Source of the DNA: Anabas testudineus
Taxonomy: Eukaryota; Chordata; Actinopteri; Anabantiformes; Anabantidae
Direction: 5' to 3'
Assembly (NCBI RefSeq): GCF_900324465.2
Contig: NC_046630.1
Location: 11,731,125-11,795,124 of the forward strand
DNA length: 64,000 bases
How positions within the stretch are numbered: position 1 is the stretch's first letter; each line of letters starts with the position of its first letter. A program made the translations under genes and the position numbers. Under the pieces are notes generated by a model, which saw only the letters and a program-made list of their open reading frames with translations, was not told the origin of the DNA and searched no databases. Shown in pieces: positions 1 through 17,299 of this stretch.

Positions 1-720
1 TTTATGTTCAGAGTGATAACAGATCAAGCTGCTTGCTTAGAACCTAAATGGTACGGCAGCATAAAACACTTAATAGATGAGAGATAACTTCTGTTTGTGA
101 ACCAGGGGAATTTTTGCACGTCCTCTGTTCGTTGTTTTGGTAAAACTGACCACGCCAAGGTAAACTTGTGATTTACAGTGAAACGGGATTAAACTTTTCC
201 TCATTCCATAACCATGTTTCACTCACACAACACGCTTATTGTATGATTTATTTGCTGCACTGTGACTAATACCTTATGTAAACACAGAACTGATTAGGAC
301 TGGTAACCTCAACGTGACATAATAGAAAACATGTGTAACAGTGAATAAACTCTTACTTTTAATTTTAATGTTTAATCATTTTTTAGGGTTTTTTATCACA
401 TAGAGAAGAGTGTAAATTGTTTCCTCTTTTCAGAGACTTGCTCAAGCTGATCAGTTTCTGTGTTGTAATTCTGCAGGCACTTGGCCACAGCATGACAACA
501 TCAGTGAACCAGTGGAACAAAGAACAGCACACAAAAAAGAAAAGCTATAAAACGAAATTCATGAGGCAATGTTAACTTCTCTCTACCTTGTGGCTCGCTG
601 AGGACTGAGGCAGGCATGACTGTCTTTGTTGCCTTTACTCACATTTATTTGGCATTTCTTAACATTTTGCTATTAACATTAGAAAAAAGTTATGTGACAA
701 GAAAAAGGAGAGTGTGTATG
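1..720. other. Upstream non-coding sequence
   Basis: AT-rich sequence upstream of the hAT-type element and the peroxidase gene. I see no open reading frame with family resemblance, no repeat structure and no RNA gene. It may hold distal regulatory sequence for the peroxidase or the end of a gene outside the window; nothing visible supports either. Confidence 0.4.
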
Positions 721-728
721 ATTTAAAC

Positions 729-1183
729 CAGGGGGTCTCAAACTCAATTTACCACGGGAAGCAGAGTCTGGGCCGCATCAAGTTTTCCACAAGAAAAGCT
801 TTGTTAAAAAAATCTATCTATCTTCTCAAATCTCTTTATTTTTATTATTTAATACGAAATAAATCAAAACATAAAAAAATGTGTAAGAAAATAAATCAGA
901 AAATAATAATAATAATAATAATGAAAATAATAATGATTCGATTCCTCTACAGGTGGGACCCTATAATTGGTCCGGGTCACCGTAGACTGTTATTGCCGAT
1001 GGACAGGTGTGGCTATGTGACTGCAGACCACATTAGGCTGCATTGAATTCCTTACTTTCCTTTTAATCTGCCGCATACTTTTCTCTTTGACTTATAATGT
1101 CCTGCTGGGCAACAACTTAAAAAAACATTTTTTATTTTTAAGTGGCCGCAATTGGCCCGCGGGCCGCGAGTTTGAGACCCCTG
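729..1183. mobile_element. Non-autonomous hAT-type DNA transposon (MITE)
   Basis: A 455-bp element with imperfect terminal inverted repeats. The left end reads CAGGGGGTCTCAAACTC and the right end reads, on the opposite strand, CAGGGGTCTCAAACTCGCGG. It is flanked by a perfect 8-bp direct repeat ATTTAAAC at 721-728 and 1184-1191, the target-site duplication length typical of hAT elements. The interior is A/T-rich with an AAT run near 905-922 and encodes no transposase, so it would depend on an enzyme supplied elsewhere. It lies about 300 bp upstream of the peroxidase TATA box. The hAT assignment follows from the CAGGGG start plus the 8-bp duplication; the exact family cannot be named without a repeat library. 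Confidence 0.85.
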
Positions 1184-1478
1184 ATTTAAACAAATAAAAA
1201 AATGTGAAACATCCATAGAGAAATACTCATTAACCACAACAATGCAGTGAAAGTGTGCCGGCTACTCTTATCACCACTGCCTCTTTGTTAATTATTTGTT
1301 TCTTGTTAATTATTTTATGGTTTTTCTAAGTCTTCCGTCATATCAGATGGTCCAGAGCGGTGAATGACAGGAATAAAGAATTTCCTTCAGCACAGAGAGA
1401 AGGAAGGAGGAACTGCTCTTTACTGACAGAAGCTTCATCTAGTCAACACCCCAGGGGGCAAGGCCGCATGGCCCGCAC

Positions 1479-1559
1479 TGAATATAAAGAGGGTGACACA
1501 AGACTGCACACTACAGATCTCAAAGAGCATCAGACAACCTGACGTCTTCAGAAACTCAG
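1479..1559 (+). promoter_or_regulatory. TATA box and non-coding first exon of the peroxidase gene
   Basis: A TATA-like element (GAATATAAAG, about 1480-1489) lies some 25-30 bp before a plausible transcription start near 1510. A short untranslated exon then ends at 1559 with donor AG|GTAATC. The matching acceptor is at 1670-1671, two bases before the start codon. A TATA-driven promoter fits a tissue-specific gene. Position of the start site is inferred. Confidence 0.5.
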
Positions 1560-1673
1560 GTAATCACTCTTGTTTTATACATGGATTTAGAGTTGTTATG
1601 TTTGGCTGCACTGTGTGTTTCTGATAATAATTACATTTTTCATACTGATTTGGTTGCATGCTTTGTTTCAGAG

Positions 1674-4600
1674 ATGCGTATCCCTCTGTTTCTCGTGCTG
1701 GGCATCTTCCTGGTGCCTGCTCATTTTAAACCAACAGGTAGGCTACTTTCTTCACACTGGACTTGGATTTGTGTCCAATTCCTATTTATGTGTAAATTAA
1801 ATTCATTATTAATAATTACATTTATGTATAAAGTTCAAATCCCTCTGATAATTGTGTTGTTTCCTTGCAGAACATCTTGGCAGTTCTTTCCTCCAGGAAT
1901 GTTTTAAGGAGGCAAAGAAAATCGTGGATGATGCATACAAGTACTCCAGAGAAGAGTGAGTTTTTTATCACTTCAGTGCACATTTTCAAGACAACATTTT
2001 AGAACAGGAGCCGTTAAACAAGCAGAGAGGAGAAAAATATTACATTAGCTGCTGCCTTTTCAAGACAAATAATAGGAATAACAGCTGTGATTGCCATTAT
2101 TTATTATTGTAATGTGCATGTTCATTTGGAAGCTGTGTCATTGTGTTTAAAAAAAAGTCCTGAGACAGTTTATGTTCACTGAATTAAATGAGTGATCAGA
2201 AAAATCTGCAAGTTGAGTCAAGTCTTTTGACCTTTTGTCCTCCAGGAGTCTGAGACGAGTCCGCAGGGATGTGGTGAGTCCTCACGATGCTCTTCGCCTC
2301 TTGAAGCAGCCTCGTGGTGACACCCGCACAGCTGTGAGATCTGCAGACTACATGGCACAAACCCTTCGTCTGCTGCACGACAGGGTGCATCATGTGCACA
2401 AACGCTCACTGAACGCAACAGGTCAGGCGTAAAAGACAGAGCAGTGTTCACATAGTTGGTGTGGCAAGTTCTTCTGGTTTTCTTTGAGGGTCTGAGGTTT
2501 TACTGTTTCACAATGTGTTCACTTCAAAGCCATAATTACAGTCTAAACATATAAAGTTTACAGACGTGTACAAATAAACATGTTGCGAATGCACTCACGT
2601 GTCTTTCATACTTTTCAGATTTGCTCACTGAAGGGGACCTGAGAAAGCTCGCTGAAATAACTGGATGTGCAGCTCAGGTTCGCCCTCCCCAGTGTCTCAC
2701 CACACCAAACGTTAACAAGTACCGTACATCCACCAGCGTCTGCAACAACCTGTAAGTAGCTTTCATCCAGAGTTTTCAGATTTATTTTTTGTTTCACTTT
2801 GCATGCAAAGTTTTTTTGTCTTTTTGTTTGCAGTTGATTTAATGTATCTGTACATAGCTATTGCTAAAAAAAAACGAATCTAATGGCGAATGACGAATCT
2901 AAGACTTTTGCACATGAAAGATCCAATTGTATAGGCTTGTTTCAAAAAGCGGTTCGTGTTGAATTAATGGAAACTTGGCAGGAATCAGTTGCTTTGCTGA
3001 CAAAGTTTGTGACACTGATTGATGCTTACATTCAGAGGACATGCCTGTGAAACACACCTAAACATGTTAGGTCATACACCACAGCAGATGTGTGCACTTC
3101 CCAGTGTTTCCAAACATGGTCATTTCTTGTTTGCCCCTTTAGTAAAAACCCCCGCCTCGGAGCTTCCAATACCCCCTTCACCCGCTGGCTGCCTGCCGAA
3201 TATGACGACGGCATTTCTCAACCCAAAGGCTGGGACAGAAACCGAAGGTTCAACAACTTCCTGCTCCCACTGGTACAACCTCGAATCACCCGACGGTTTG
3301 ATTAATAAACGTACTCTCTGATTCAAAATGAAAACTACACCATTCTCCTCCATTCTCAGGTGAGACAGGTGTCCAACAACATCCTAAGCACAACAGATGC
3401 AGGCGTGGTCAGTGATGGAAACTTCACCCTCCTGGTGACCTTCTTTGGCCAGTGGAACGACCACGACCTGAGCTTCACGCCGTTCTCACCCAGCATCCGC
3501 TCTTTCAGCAACGGCATCAACTGTGACGAGAGCTGTGAGCAGACTGAGCCATGCATCCCCATCCCGGTTGGTGCCAAAGCTCAAACTCTGAAGTGTTGCC
3601 TTCACTGAGAGCTTCTCTCCATGACCTCTGCTCTTATTGTCTGCAAACAGATTCCCCCCGGCGACCCCCGCTTGCCCTCTCGCCCTGACAGCTGCATCCC
3701 TGCGTTCAGATCCGCTCCGACGTGTGGAACAGGATACTCGGCCTACAACTTCGGAGGAGAGCCCAACAAGAGGGAGCAGATCAATTCTCTGACAGCCTTC
3801 CTGGATCTAGGTCAAGTGTATGGCTCTGAGGAGAAGCTCGCCCTTTCTCTCCGTAACCTCAGCAGTGATGGGGGCCTGATGCTTGTGAATTCGGAGTTCA
3901 GAGACAACGGCCGTGAGCTGCTGCCTTTCCACCCTCTCCAGGTGAACATGTGCGCCACTCGTAAACGAGTCACCAATGACACCAACGCCAGGGAGGTGCC
4001 CTGTTTCATCGCAGGTTAGTTTTAAAAGCAACTAAGGTATTTCAAGAATGTTCAATCAAGCAAGCAGCATCAAGGGAACTATTATAAAAGATATAATGAG
4101 AAAGTAAAATATGAACCTGCAGAGTAAACAAACACCTCTGCTATCTGTCGTTAAGGTGATGTGCGTGTGGACGAGAACATCGCTCTGACTTCCATACACA
4201 CACTGTTTGTGCGTGAGCACAACCGCTTGGCTCGTGAGCTGAAGAGAATTAATCCACAGTGGGACAGTGAGACTCTGTACCAAGAGGCCCGCAAGATCAT
4301 GGGCGCTTACACGCAGGTGGGTAAACCTGAGGGCCAGTAAGCAAATTAAATCACATCTTGACATCACAAAGGTTTTAACTTTAAAGCTTTTGTCTCTGTC
4401 TCCCTCAGACATTTGTATTCAGGGACTATCTGCCACACATCGTGGGTGACGATGCCATGCGCACACAGCTTGGCCGTTACCCTGGCTACAATCCCAACGT
4501 AGACCCCACCATCGCCAATGTTTTTGCAACAGCAGCTTACCGTTTTGCACACTTGGCCATTCAGCCATTTATTCCCCGTCTGGATCAAAACTTTAGGGAG

Positions 4601-5931
4601 CATCCTCAGTTCCCCAGTGTCCCCTTGTTCAAGGCTTTCTTCACCCCCTGGAGAGTCATCTTTGAAGGTGAGCACCACAGAGAACACCGGAGGAACATAT
4701 CAGTCGTTCTGTCTTAAACCATCAAACTAATTTCAACTTGCTCCTGCAGGTGGCCTTGACCCTCTGCTGCGTGGTTTGATCGGCCGTCCAGCTAAACTGA
4801 ACACTCAGGACCACATGATGGTGGATGCTCTGAGGGAGAGGCTGTTCCAGTTTGTTCAGCATCTGGCTTTAGACCTGGGCTCTCTTAATATGCAGAGGTC
4901 ACGTGAACATGCCATACCTGGTACATCCCCCCCTTTGATTTCTATTATTTAAAATTTCCCTCCAAACGTTTCCTCTCTTTATTCATTGGCCTTGTGTGTT
5001 CTTTGTTTACTTCTCTAGGCTACAATGCGTGGCGCAGGTTCTGTGGTCTGTCTCAGCCCAGGAACCAGGCAGAGCTCGCTCAGGTTCTGAACAATGCCGA
5101 CCTGGCCCGCAGGCTGCTGCAGCTCTATGGTACACCCGACAACATTGACATCTGGCTGGGAGGTGTGGCAGAGCCATTTGTCAAGGGCGGCCGCGTGGGG
5201 CCTCTGTTCGCCTGCCTCATCGCAAATCAGTTCCAGAAGATCCGCCAGGGAGACAGGTCGGTACCACAGAAATGACTACAGACCGATGACTGGCGTTTAA
5301 ATGTGATCTTTGGAGACACCAGTCTTATCCTCTCTCCTCTTTGTTTGAAATTGTTAGGTTTTGGTTCGAGAACCCCGGAGTCTTCAGCACGAGACAGAGA
5401 ACGGCTCTGTCCTCTGTTACTTTGTCCAGGATCATCTGTGACAACACTGGCATCACCTCTGTCCCCCTTGACGCCTTCAGTCTCACCTCTAATCAAAACC
5501 GTCTCATCAACTGCAGAAACCTTCGACGCTTGGACCTGTCTGCCTGGAGGGAGAGAACTAACTCTGAGCAACTGGGTAAATAAAGCACTGACCAAAAAAA
5601 ATGCACCAATGTTTTTTTGCCATAGGAACAACCCTCAGTCGACTCAGGTATAACCTGCTGTATTTATTTCTTCTTTAATTCTTGTTTCATGTTGCAGACC
5701 TGGATACAACCCAAGGCACTGAACCAGAGGTCAGCACAAGCACATTTGTCCACTCTAAGAAACCCACTACTTAAATAAGTATATTTTGAAGATGTCTAAC
5801 TTCTGCATCTTCTTCCACAGAATGGGAACGAGTTGGATAACGAGGGACCCCAGGTGAACGAGAACCACCAGGGCCCACACAACAATGAAGTAATCTATTC
5901 TATTTTTCTATTCACTGTTGTATATTGTTGA
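1674..5931 (+). CDS. mpx: Myeloid haem peroxidase (MPO/EPX/LPO family)
   Basis: Secreted or granule haem peroxidase that uses hydrogen peroxide to oxidise halides or thiocyanate. Coding exons: 1674-1737, 1871-1955, 2246-2421, 2619-2751, 3143-3272, 3360-3566, 3651-4014, 4156-4316, 4409-4667, 4750-4920, 5019-5256, 5358-5575, 5698-5729, 5821-5931; 782 codons. It starts with a signal peptide ([16 protein letters not shown]) and has a propeptide containing an RRVRR basic site. The distal haem site QWNDHDL, the calcium-loop and REHNRLA region, the proximal histidine in [13 protein letters not shown] and the C-terminal [19 protein letters not shown] blocks are all present. The residue matching MPO Met243 is Asn (RVDEN), so it is EPX/LPO-like at that site. 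The acidic tail after about residue 735 is lineage-specific. An alternative 3' end splices 5889 to 6349 and stops at 6355-6357. The family is certain; the mpx name is the teleost convention and less sure. Confidence 0.85.
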
Positions 5932-6348
5932 ATGTCTCCTAAAGGCTCAAAATGTTTAACTAGTATCAAAGTTAAACACCTCCAGACTATTTATCAGGCA
6001 GTTTTACAATTAAACACTTGTAACCAGATTGTGGATAAGTGCAGAACTGACCTATACTTTGTCCTTTTTATTTAATATTACTTTTATATCACTTTTATAA
6101 CACTTAAAGTAAAGCAAGGCATGTTTATGTGTAAATAAAACAGGATTTAAAAGAATAAAATATATTTAAATACACAAAATTTTAGTTTTACTTCTGAACA
6201 CAGTACGTCACCTTGTCCAGGATGAACTGAACTATCAGCATAGTTCATATACAGTAGCAGATCAGGAACGTATTTTATTAAAGAAGATTCAAAGCTAAAA
6301 ATGTGGATAATTCCAAACATATCTAGTAAACTGTACTTTTCTCTGCAG

Positions 6349-7051
6349 ATCCCGTAGGAGTCCCTGGCTTGAGAGGCCCTCCTGTGGCACTCCTCATTAG
6401 TGCCACACACCCTGGCAAGTAAAACCTTCTTAAGAGAAAATCTGTTGTTTCCATCCTTCACAAGATGTTTGGGCCCATACCAACCACGCTGGTGCTGTGC
6501 AGTGTTATCAAGGCTTATCAGGGAAGTTGCTGCTTGTCATCAGGGGACACATTGAGATGGGAGACAAAGTGTGGCTATCTGGGCGACCGCACTGAGCACT
6601 AACTTCCTCTCAGGGAACAAGGTCTTTGCTGAGTGACGCAAACACTTCCTCAGATGAGACGCCACTGTCTAACACACCGGTGGTGTGTCTGCTGTAGGAT
6701 GTGTTTGCAATACTCAGCCTCTCTGCACTGAACTTTGCTTTTCATTTATCAGGTCATACGATTTATACATATTTTACTGTTTCAGCACGTCATATACTAT
6801 CCCATGTCTTAAAATTAAAAACGGAAAAATGAAATTTTACTGGTAGTTTTAGCAAGTAACTTACGAAATGTGATTGCAGCAGATCAGTTAAACTCTGTTA
6901 CAACACGCAGTCTGTTGAAGCAATGATTAGCCTGTTTTTGCTGTTTTGCTTTACCAGTATTATTATAAATATTTTCTGTATTAATTAAATGTAAGCATGT
7001 GAAATGTTATGTTATGTACTTTATTATTGTTTGTCTTTTTCTTTCAATAAA
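6349..7051 (+). other. Probable 3'-terminal exon/UTR and poly(A) signal of the peroxidase gene
   Basis: A good acceptor (polypyrimidine then CTCTGCAG) ends at 6348. Splicing from GAA|GTAATC at 5889 would append ATC CCG TAG, giving a two-residue alternative tail and a spliced 3' UTR. The first AATAAA in a convincing 3'-end context is at 7046-7051. The read-through form, stopping at 5929-5931, could use the same signal. Confidence 0.45.
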
Positions 7052-7059
7052 AACAAAAA

Positions 7060-10000
7060 CTAAACGAAGCTATAGTGAGCATTGTGTTTAAATGTTTATA
7101 TGAGGAATTATTTTATTACAATTAGTGAAAACATCATATTTGTTGCTGTTAAATTGCACTATTTAATATCTGAAGGCACTATGAATACACGGCAAACATA
7201 TCAAACATTATCGCATAAGGTCCACGAATACAACACAATACACTGACACAAGGTTTGCAAATGTCAAATATTAAGAAGATCTGTTTGTGTTACAATAACT
7301 AGAGATTATTTAAATTGAATTGAACACATGTTGACTCGAAAGAAGTAAAGGTGCAGCCTGGACCAGGATTCAAAAAGCATAATGTTTGTTTTCTTTCAGG
7401 CAGTAACGTTACACTACTCAGTTACAGTAGTTTAATTTGATCATGTGAAAATCCTTTTGATGTGCTGCATGTCTCCTGTAGATGGAGCTATTGTTTTCTA
7501 ATTAAATCTATAATAGATGAAGGGACATAATCTAGTTTGACAACTGTGTGTGGAAAACACAGCATCTGAAAAAATAATATTTCCATCAAAGTCACATTTG
7601 TCCTGATTCCAATTCTTTAATGACTTTTTAAAGAGATACTCTTTATTTCACACTATTGTTGGACTATTCATTTGTTTCATGCATGACAGAAACTCATCAA
7701 ATTTTGTTCCTTGCACTTATTCATAAGGGGAAGAATCAGCCCGCTTTACTAGCTTGCTCAGTGTTTTTGTCTCCACCACTATGTGAAAGTTACTGTCACT
7801 GGAGCCAACATACTGTGTGGGACAAAGGACGGACAAAGTGACACACTAACATTTACACGTGTGTATAATCTCCAGCCCACCTGGGCTGCATGTGTTCACG
7901 CTGCAGAAAGAAAGAGTGTGGACAGAGTGGAACGTGGGAGGAAACAAGTAATCTTTATAGAAAAAAACAGGTTGTGATTCAAACTCAAGATTTCGTGCAC
8001 AGAGGTGACAGTGTAAATACGGAGCTTGTGTGTGTAGCATTTGTCAGAAAAAAAAACTTTTGTGACGTGACAGAAGATGGATGTCTGACAGTTTGTGTAT
8101 GTTTATGTTAACAGTAGATCACATGGATCACGTGTCCAACCCACATAGAAAAGTGCATCTGTTCATTTAACAGATCTTTAACCTCCATGTTCCTGAACCT
8201 TCATGCGTTTACATGATTAATCTTTCTCTTAAACTCTGTCTTTGCACAGTAGCTGAACAAAAGACTGTATCCCCACATTATTTCGTAGCTTTATTGTCAA
8301 TTCACATTCTCATAATGTTGCTTTCGGGAGCTGCGTGCTGTTTAAAAAAGAAACTCTCAAATCCAACGGTAAGACAAACCTAACAACAATTATGTGAACA
8401 CAGTGGAGTATTTAACAGCTAACAAGTAGTGTATCCCTCAGGAGTCGACACACACCAAGTCAAAGACGAGCAGATAAATCTCTGAGTTAGTTGGAATGTC
8501 TCCTCCGATCTGTGTGGATGTGGGATGAGAAAACATAATGGGAGTGAAAAAGGAACAGTGCATCTGCATTAGTCACTGCACAATGTAAAGTTTAAAGGGT
8601 TGTGTCTTGATGAAGTGCTCCTCCTTCTGGTTGCAGAGGCTACATTGCATGTGCAGATTGACACGTAGTCCACCAGACTGTGTGTGTGCTTGCCTGTGTG
8701 TGTGTGTGTGTGCTTGCCTGTGTGTGTGCTTGTCTGTGTTAGTGTGGCAAAATCTCCAGCTTGGTGCTCCAACAGTAATGGAAACCCAGTATTTATGAAA
8801 GAGGAGAAAATTATTTAAATTGTCTGTTTTTGGCATATTTGAATAGGCTGAGTTTTGCGAATGATTGGAGGAAAAATTTACTACCAGTGGGAAATGTTAG
8901 AGTGTAAATCTAACAGTATAAAAGTCTCAGAAGGAGATTAACAGAAGCGGAGATGTTATGGGACTGAACGTGTGGTGTTTAGAGGGATGTGATATAAGAG
9001 TACCAGGAATAGATCAGAAGCACTTGGCCTTACCATGAATGTTTTGGGGACAGCGTGTGGTCCTGCTTCACAGTGGTGAGATCATAACATTAACATGAAA
9101 ATGAATAATTAAATACAAATGGGAACAAACATGAGAGGAACTAGAGAAAATAATGCTCATTTTCAAGCCTACACTTATGAAGCTGGATTTTCAAGGTTTT
9201 AAAGGAATCACAGCCAAGTGGGTTTTATATCATATCAGTTATTCCTTTAAAGATTATAAACGTAGGCTGTATAAATTTAAAAGCTGCATTTGCCTTACGT
9301 CTACCCCGCTGAAAGTTGCTTAAATATAGGCTTCATGTCCAATGCAGAGTGATGGTGGCACAGTGATGGAACTGTGTGTTGGTTTTATGCTAAGTTTAGC
9401 ATTATGAAATGATAGAGATGCTTTTTTTTTTTTTCTTTCTTTCTTCCCTCAGTGACGTGTCTTAATGCACAAGGCCTTGTCACCGTTCCCCCTCCTTATT
9501 CTGAAACTCTAGATGTGGATTTATTCAAATTCTTTTAGCACAAACGAGTGCCCAGAAAATCAGGAATGAAGGTGTATTCCAGCAACGTGGATAAAAGAAC
9601 TTGTCTAATTCTTTGCAGATGTGTCTCTGAGCTGTGCTGCCCTCGCTGGAGAAAAGCGCTCTGCATGGAAAAAGTTCAGTGACTTATGAGCACACAACAT
9701 CAGTGACCAGTACAGCTGGTTCTGACTGTCTGTCTGGTTTTCCAAGGAGGAGGAAGGAGGCAACCCGGGAACATGTGCACATAGTTTTCACTCTCTGGAG
9801 GAACTGTTGGTATGCAGAATCACAGAAGTGTAATTAGTCATCCTCCAACCACAAATGCAATCACATATTGGCCGAAACAAAAAAAAAAAAGTAGGTCCAT
9901 AACTCTTTGCTTTATTTTTATTGGAAGCAAACCCTATGAATTTGAATGAAAATAAAACTGCTAGAGGGCATCTCTGAGGGCAAAACAGGAAACATTTCTA

Positions 10001-12560
10001 ATAGGGCAGGCAGATTTGTTTCCCATGTTACTGTTATTCAGCTTGAAAAGATTTTTGTGTCAGTTGAAAGTGTTTCATTCCTTTGTATAAAACTCCTTTA
10101 AATACATCAACATATATCGACAACTCATATTACTCCGCTTGCCACACTCCCACAGCTTACACAAGCTTGAACATGACTGTGTGATGATATGTGACTTCAT
10201 TATACAAGAGCAAAACAATAAGCATAACTGTGATTTATAGCAGGATTTAAATAGCTACCACTAATTAAATGATATTTGTAGTCTTCTTTTGTCTTGGTGC
10301 CTTTGCCAGCTACTGTTTGAGCAGAACGGATTTTAACCAGATTCATTAGGATGTATATTAAAGTATAAATCATTGCCACATTGTGCTTTTAAAGGCCTAA
10401 AAAACTTGGTTTCATGTTGAGTAATTATCTTTATCATTCAGTATTCAGATCTAAATGAAAGATGATAAAGGTGCTATGTGGTATTTTTTTGACCACTAGC
10501 AGCACTGTAGAGCACAGACAACCCTGGAAGACCACCACCAAGTTAATGTGGATGTAAATGTTTCTAAAATGTGTGTATGAGTGCCCATTTAATATACTTA
10601 GTTTAGGGTTTATGTTTTATTCTAGGGCTTATTTAACTCACAGGTCCAGGTTCCTACACCTACACAGAAACGGTTGATAAAAGTACAGCAACAACCTACG
10701 TGGAAAACCATGCTGTATTGTAACTGTATTCATTGTTGTTTTATGGTTTTGTCTTTGGAAATGTAAAAAAAAGTACATTTTTGTGAGACTTATCAACCTC
10801 TGTACAAACACTTAACTAATCGCTAGCAGCCCACCCTCTTAATTAAGACCACTTAGTGGGTGTAGCAGCTTTAAACAGATGGGCATTTGCGGATTTCACC
10901 AGCAAAAGGGGTATACAATTTGGAAAAGCTCACGATAACAAATTATATTAAGTAGACTGAAACATGGGAGTGTCACTGCCAACCAGCATGCCAACACACA
11001 GTATATTCACCTCAAACGTTGGGCCTCTGACTATGTGTAACACTGGCATCAAACTTCAGTAAAGTACAGACCACACAAAGAAAAATATGACCTCTTCAAA
11101 TGATCTGCTCCACCAGGTGTGGTGTAGTGACAACTGCCATTAAAGTTTGACAATCAGATCAGAGCATAGTTAGTAGCTTCCGGGTATAAATGTGGATAGC
11201 TGTGTGTCTGTGAAACATGCAGTCCTAAAGAAGAAAGCATTGATCCCAGTAGAACTACCATGGATAAATAGATGGTCCGTATTGATACTTGTCTCTATTT
11301 TTAGTTTTCTGGTATCTGGTCCTAGGAGCAACATTATCTATCATAGACATAAAAATTAAATCTTAAAGAAATAACTTACAGTGTGAAGTTTGTCTAAGGC
11401 AAAACTTTAATCCCCCCTTTCCTGAACAACTCCCACGGGTGCTGATAAGAAAAAGGCCATTCAGCACTTCTTTGCAGTTGTCTGCCGCCTAGTGTTGAGA
11501 TTCTCGACACTGCAACTTCAATGTGATTAAGACTTGCATGTTATTCAATGCTGCATCTATTAGCATGCTTCTGTAGTATGAAGTCGAGATCTTTTTGGTG
11601 TTCGGAAAGGTTTTTGCCACCTTGGTTTCTCGCCAGTAGCTCTCCTAAAACTTTGTGAATTGAAAAACTGTAAAATCCGTGCGACTGTTTGGTGTGGTTT
11701 AACAACAGCCATTGTGTGGTCAATTGTGGAGATGCTAGAAAGAACTTTATGGCTTGCTAGTTGGAGGAAAATGAAACCCTTGGATATAGTTTCCCAAGCT
11801 ATGCATTATACCTCAAGTGTAGGGCAGTGATTTGACTGGGTTGTAGCAAGTGATTTACATTTATCAAGAGAGGATTGTGGGGTCAGCAGACTGCCACCAG
11901 ACACAGTAATACAGATATCACATATCACCACAGCCTCATTTTGTTTATTGCTCAGTGCAGACTAATTATGACCTTATAGAAAATGACTGTGAGATGCATG
12001 TGATGAGTCCTTCACGTTTTCAGCAGAGCTCCAGCAAACAGGACTGAGGCGCGGCTGGGGTGGAGGGGGGTTTGTGGGAGATGGTTTCCCAGGAAAAAAA
12101 AAAAAAAAAGCTGCAGGGCCTTCAAAGAGTCATGTTTAGGTTTCTGAGATCCTCCTATGAGAAAATGGATGTGTGTAGAGACTTCTGGCGCAGTGTGTTG
12201 CAATTTGGTCAGGAGTTCATCCAACAGTCAGAGAAAAGGCTATCAGGCTGTATCACTGATTTGGCAGAGAAGGAAAAAAATGAAGACAACATACTGACGT
12301 TTCTTAGAAGTAGGTCATATTATTCATACACTGTCAAGACTGTATCTGTTAGTGTGTTTGACTGCTTTTCATAAAAGTGAGTGAGTGAAACTGTGATGAG
12401 GAAAATAAGATGGACAGTTTGTTACTAACACACATTAACCACCTCTCAGACACAGCTGGCTGGTCGTGATCAGACATCACGTATCCAGTTATATGAGCAG
12501 AAGCAACAACAGCAGCAGCAGCAGCAGCGAACTTGTATAACGAATACAGAAACTCCAAAA
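7060..12560. other. Intergenic region between peroxidase and lox
   Basis: About 5.5 kb without any exon I can support. It contains a degenerate TG-rich microsatellite (about 8676-8740), short A and T runs (9421-9435, 9880-9891, 12094-12108) and nothing with recognisable transposon ends. Short reading frames here are AT-rich or repeat-driven and have no family resemblance. Confidence 0.5.
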
Positions 12561-12790
12561 GCTGAACTCCTCCTCCTCCTCCTCATCACCATCTCGTTGG
12601 GCGCATCTGCAGGCTGCAGGATCAGAGCGATATGAGTTTACACGGATTCACTGAAACTTAGCTTTTCTCCTATGCTCGCTGGATCTCCTTCAAATGGAGA
12701 TGAAGGATTTCTGAGTGAGAAACAAGTGGCAGCACCAGCTCTTTTGAAATCCTCGCTTTGTTACATTCGTCTCCTTTAACTGAATTAATA

Positions 12791-16774
<3,984 letters not shown>

Positions 16775-17288
16775 GAAACAACAATCATTAACAGCAGCTC
16801 AGTGGAGGTGATCTGTAAATGATGAAGAAGAGGACTGCATAGGAAAGCATATGAATCAACATAAAATAAGATATACGTTCATTTTAGAATTTGAAATATT
16901 CCCTTTTTTTTTTTTTTTTACAAAGTAGGAATCATCTGACTTATAATACAAGATGATGTTTGCTTGTGTTTTATTTTTCTCCTTACTGAAAAGCATTTTC
17001 TTATTTCTCTTTTTCATTTTGCTTACTGCTATTGCATTATAATACACGTATTTCATTCCACTCGAAAGACAGTGAAAGAGTAACGTCTGTTAAAATTAAA
17101 AAAGCCTAAAATAGACAAATATAAACCTAAACCAGATTGTCCCTCATTGTTAAGTCAATATCAATGATGTCACAATTTTAAATTGAAACAGGAAAATGTA
17201 GTTGTCACATTAGAAAAATGTATTTGTTGCTTTTACATGCAACACAGGAAATTCTCTTTATTCCAAAGCTTTTGGTGAAACGTACTTG

Positions 17289-17294
17289 AATAAA
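17289..17294 (+). terminator. Poly(A) signal of lox
   Basis: AATAAA about 515 bp after the lox stop codon, the first canonical hexamer downstream, followed by T-rich sequence. Gives a short 3' UTR of roughly 0.5 kb. Confidence 0.55.
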
Positions 17295-17299
17295 AACTT

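Noticed and set aside
714-1046. Open reading frame of 110 codons
   Set aside because: It lies almost wholly inside the hAT-type MITE, is driven by AAT and poly-A runs, and has no transposase motif.
12500-12535. (CAG)n run upstream of lox as a polyglutamine gene
   Set aside because: Seven or so CAG/CAA units without an enclosing reading frame or family match; it is 5' flank or UTR of lox.
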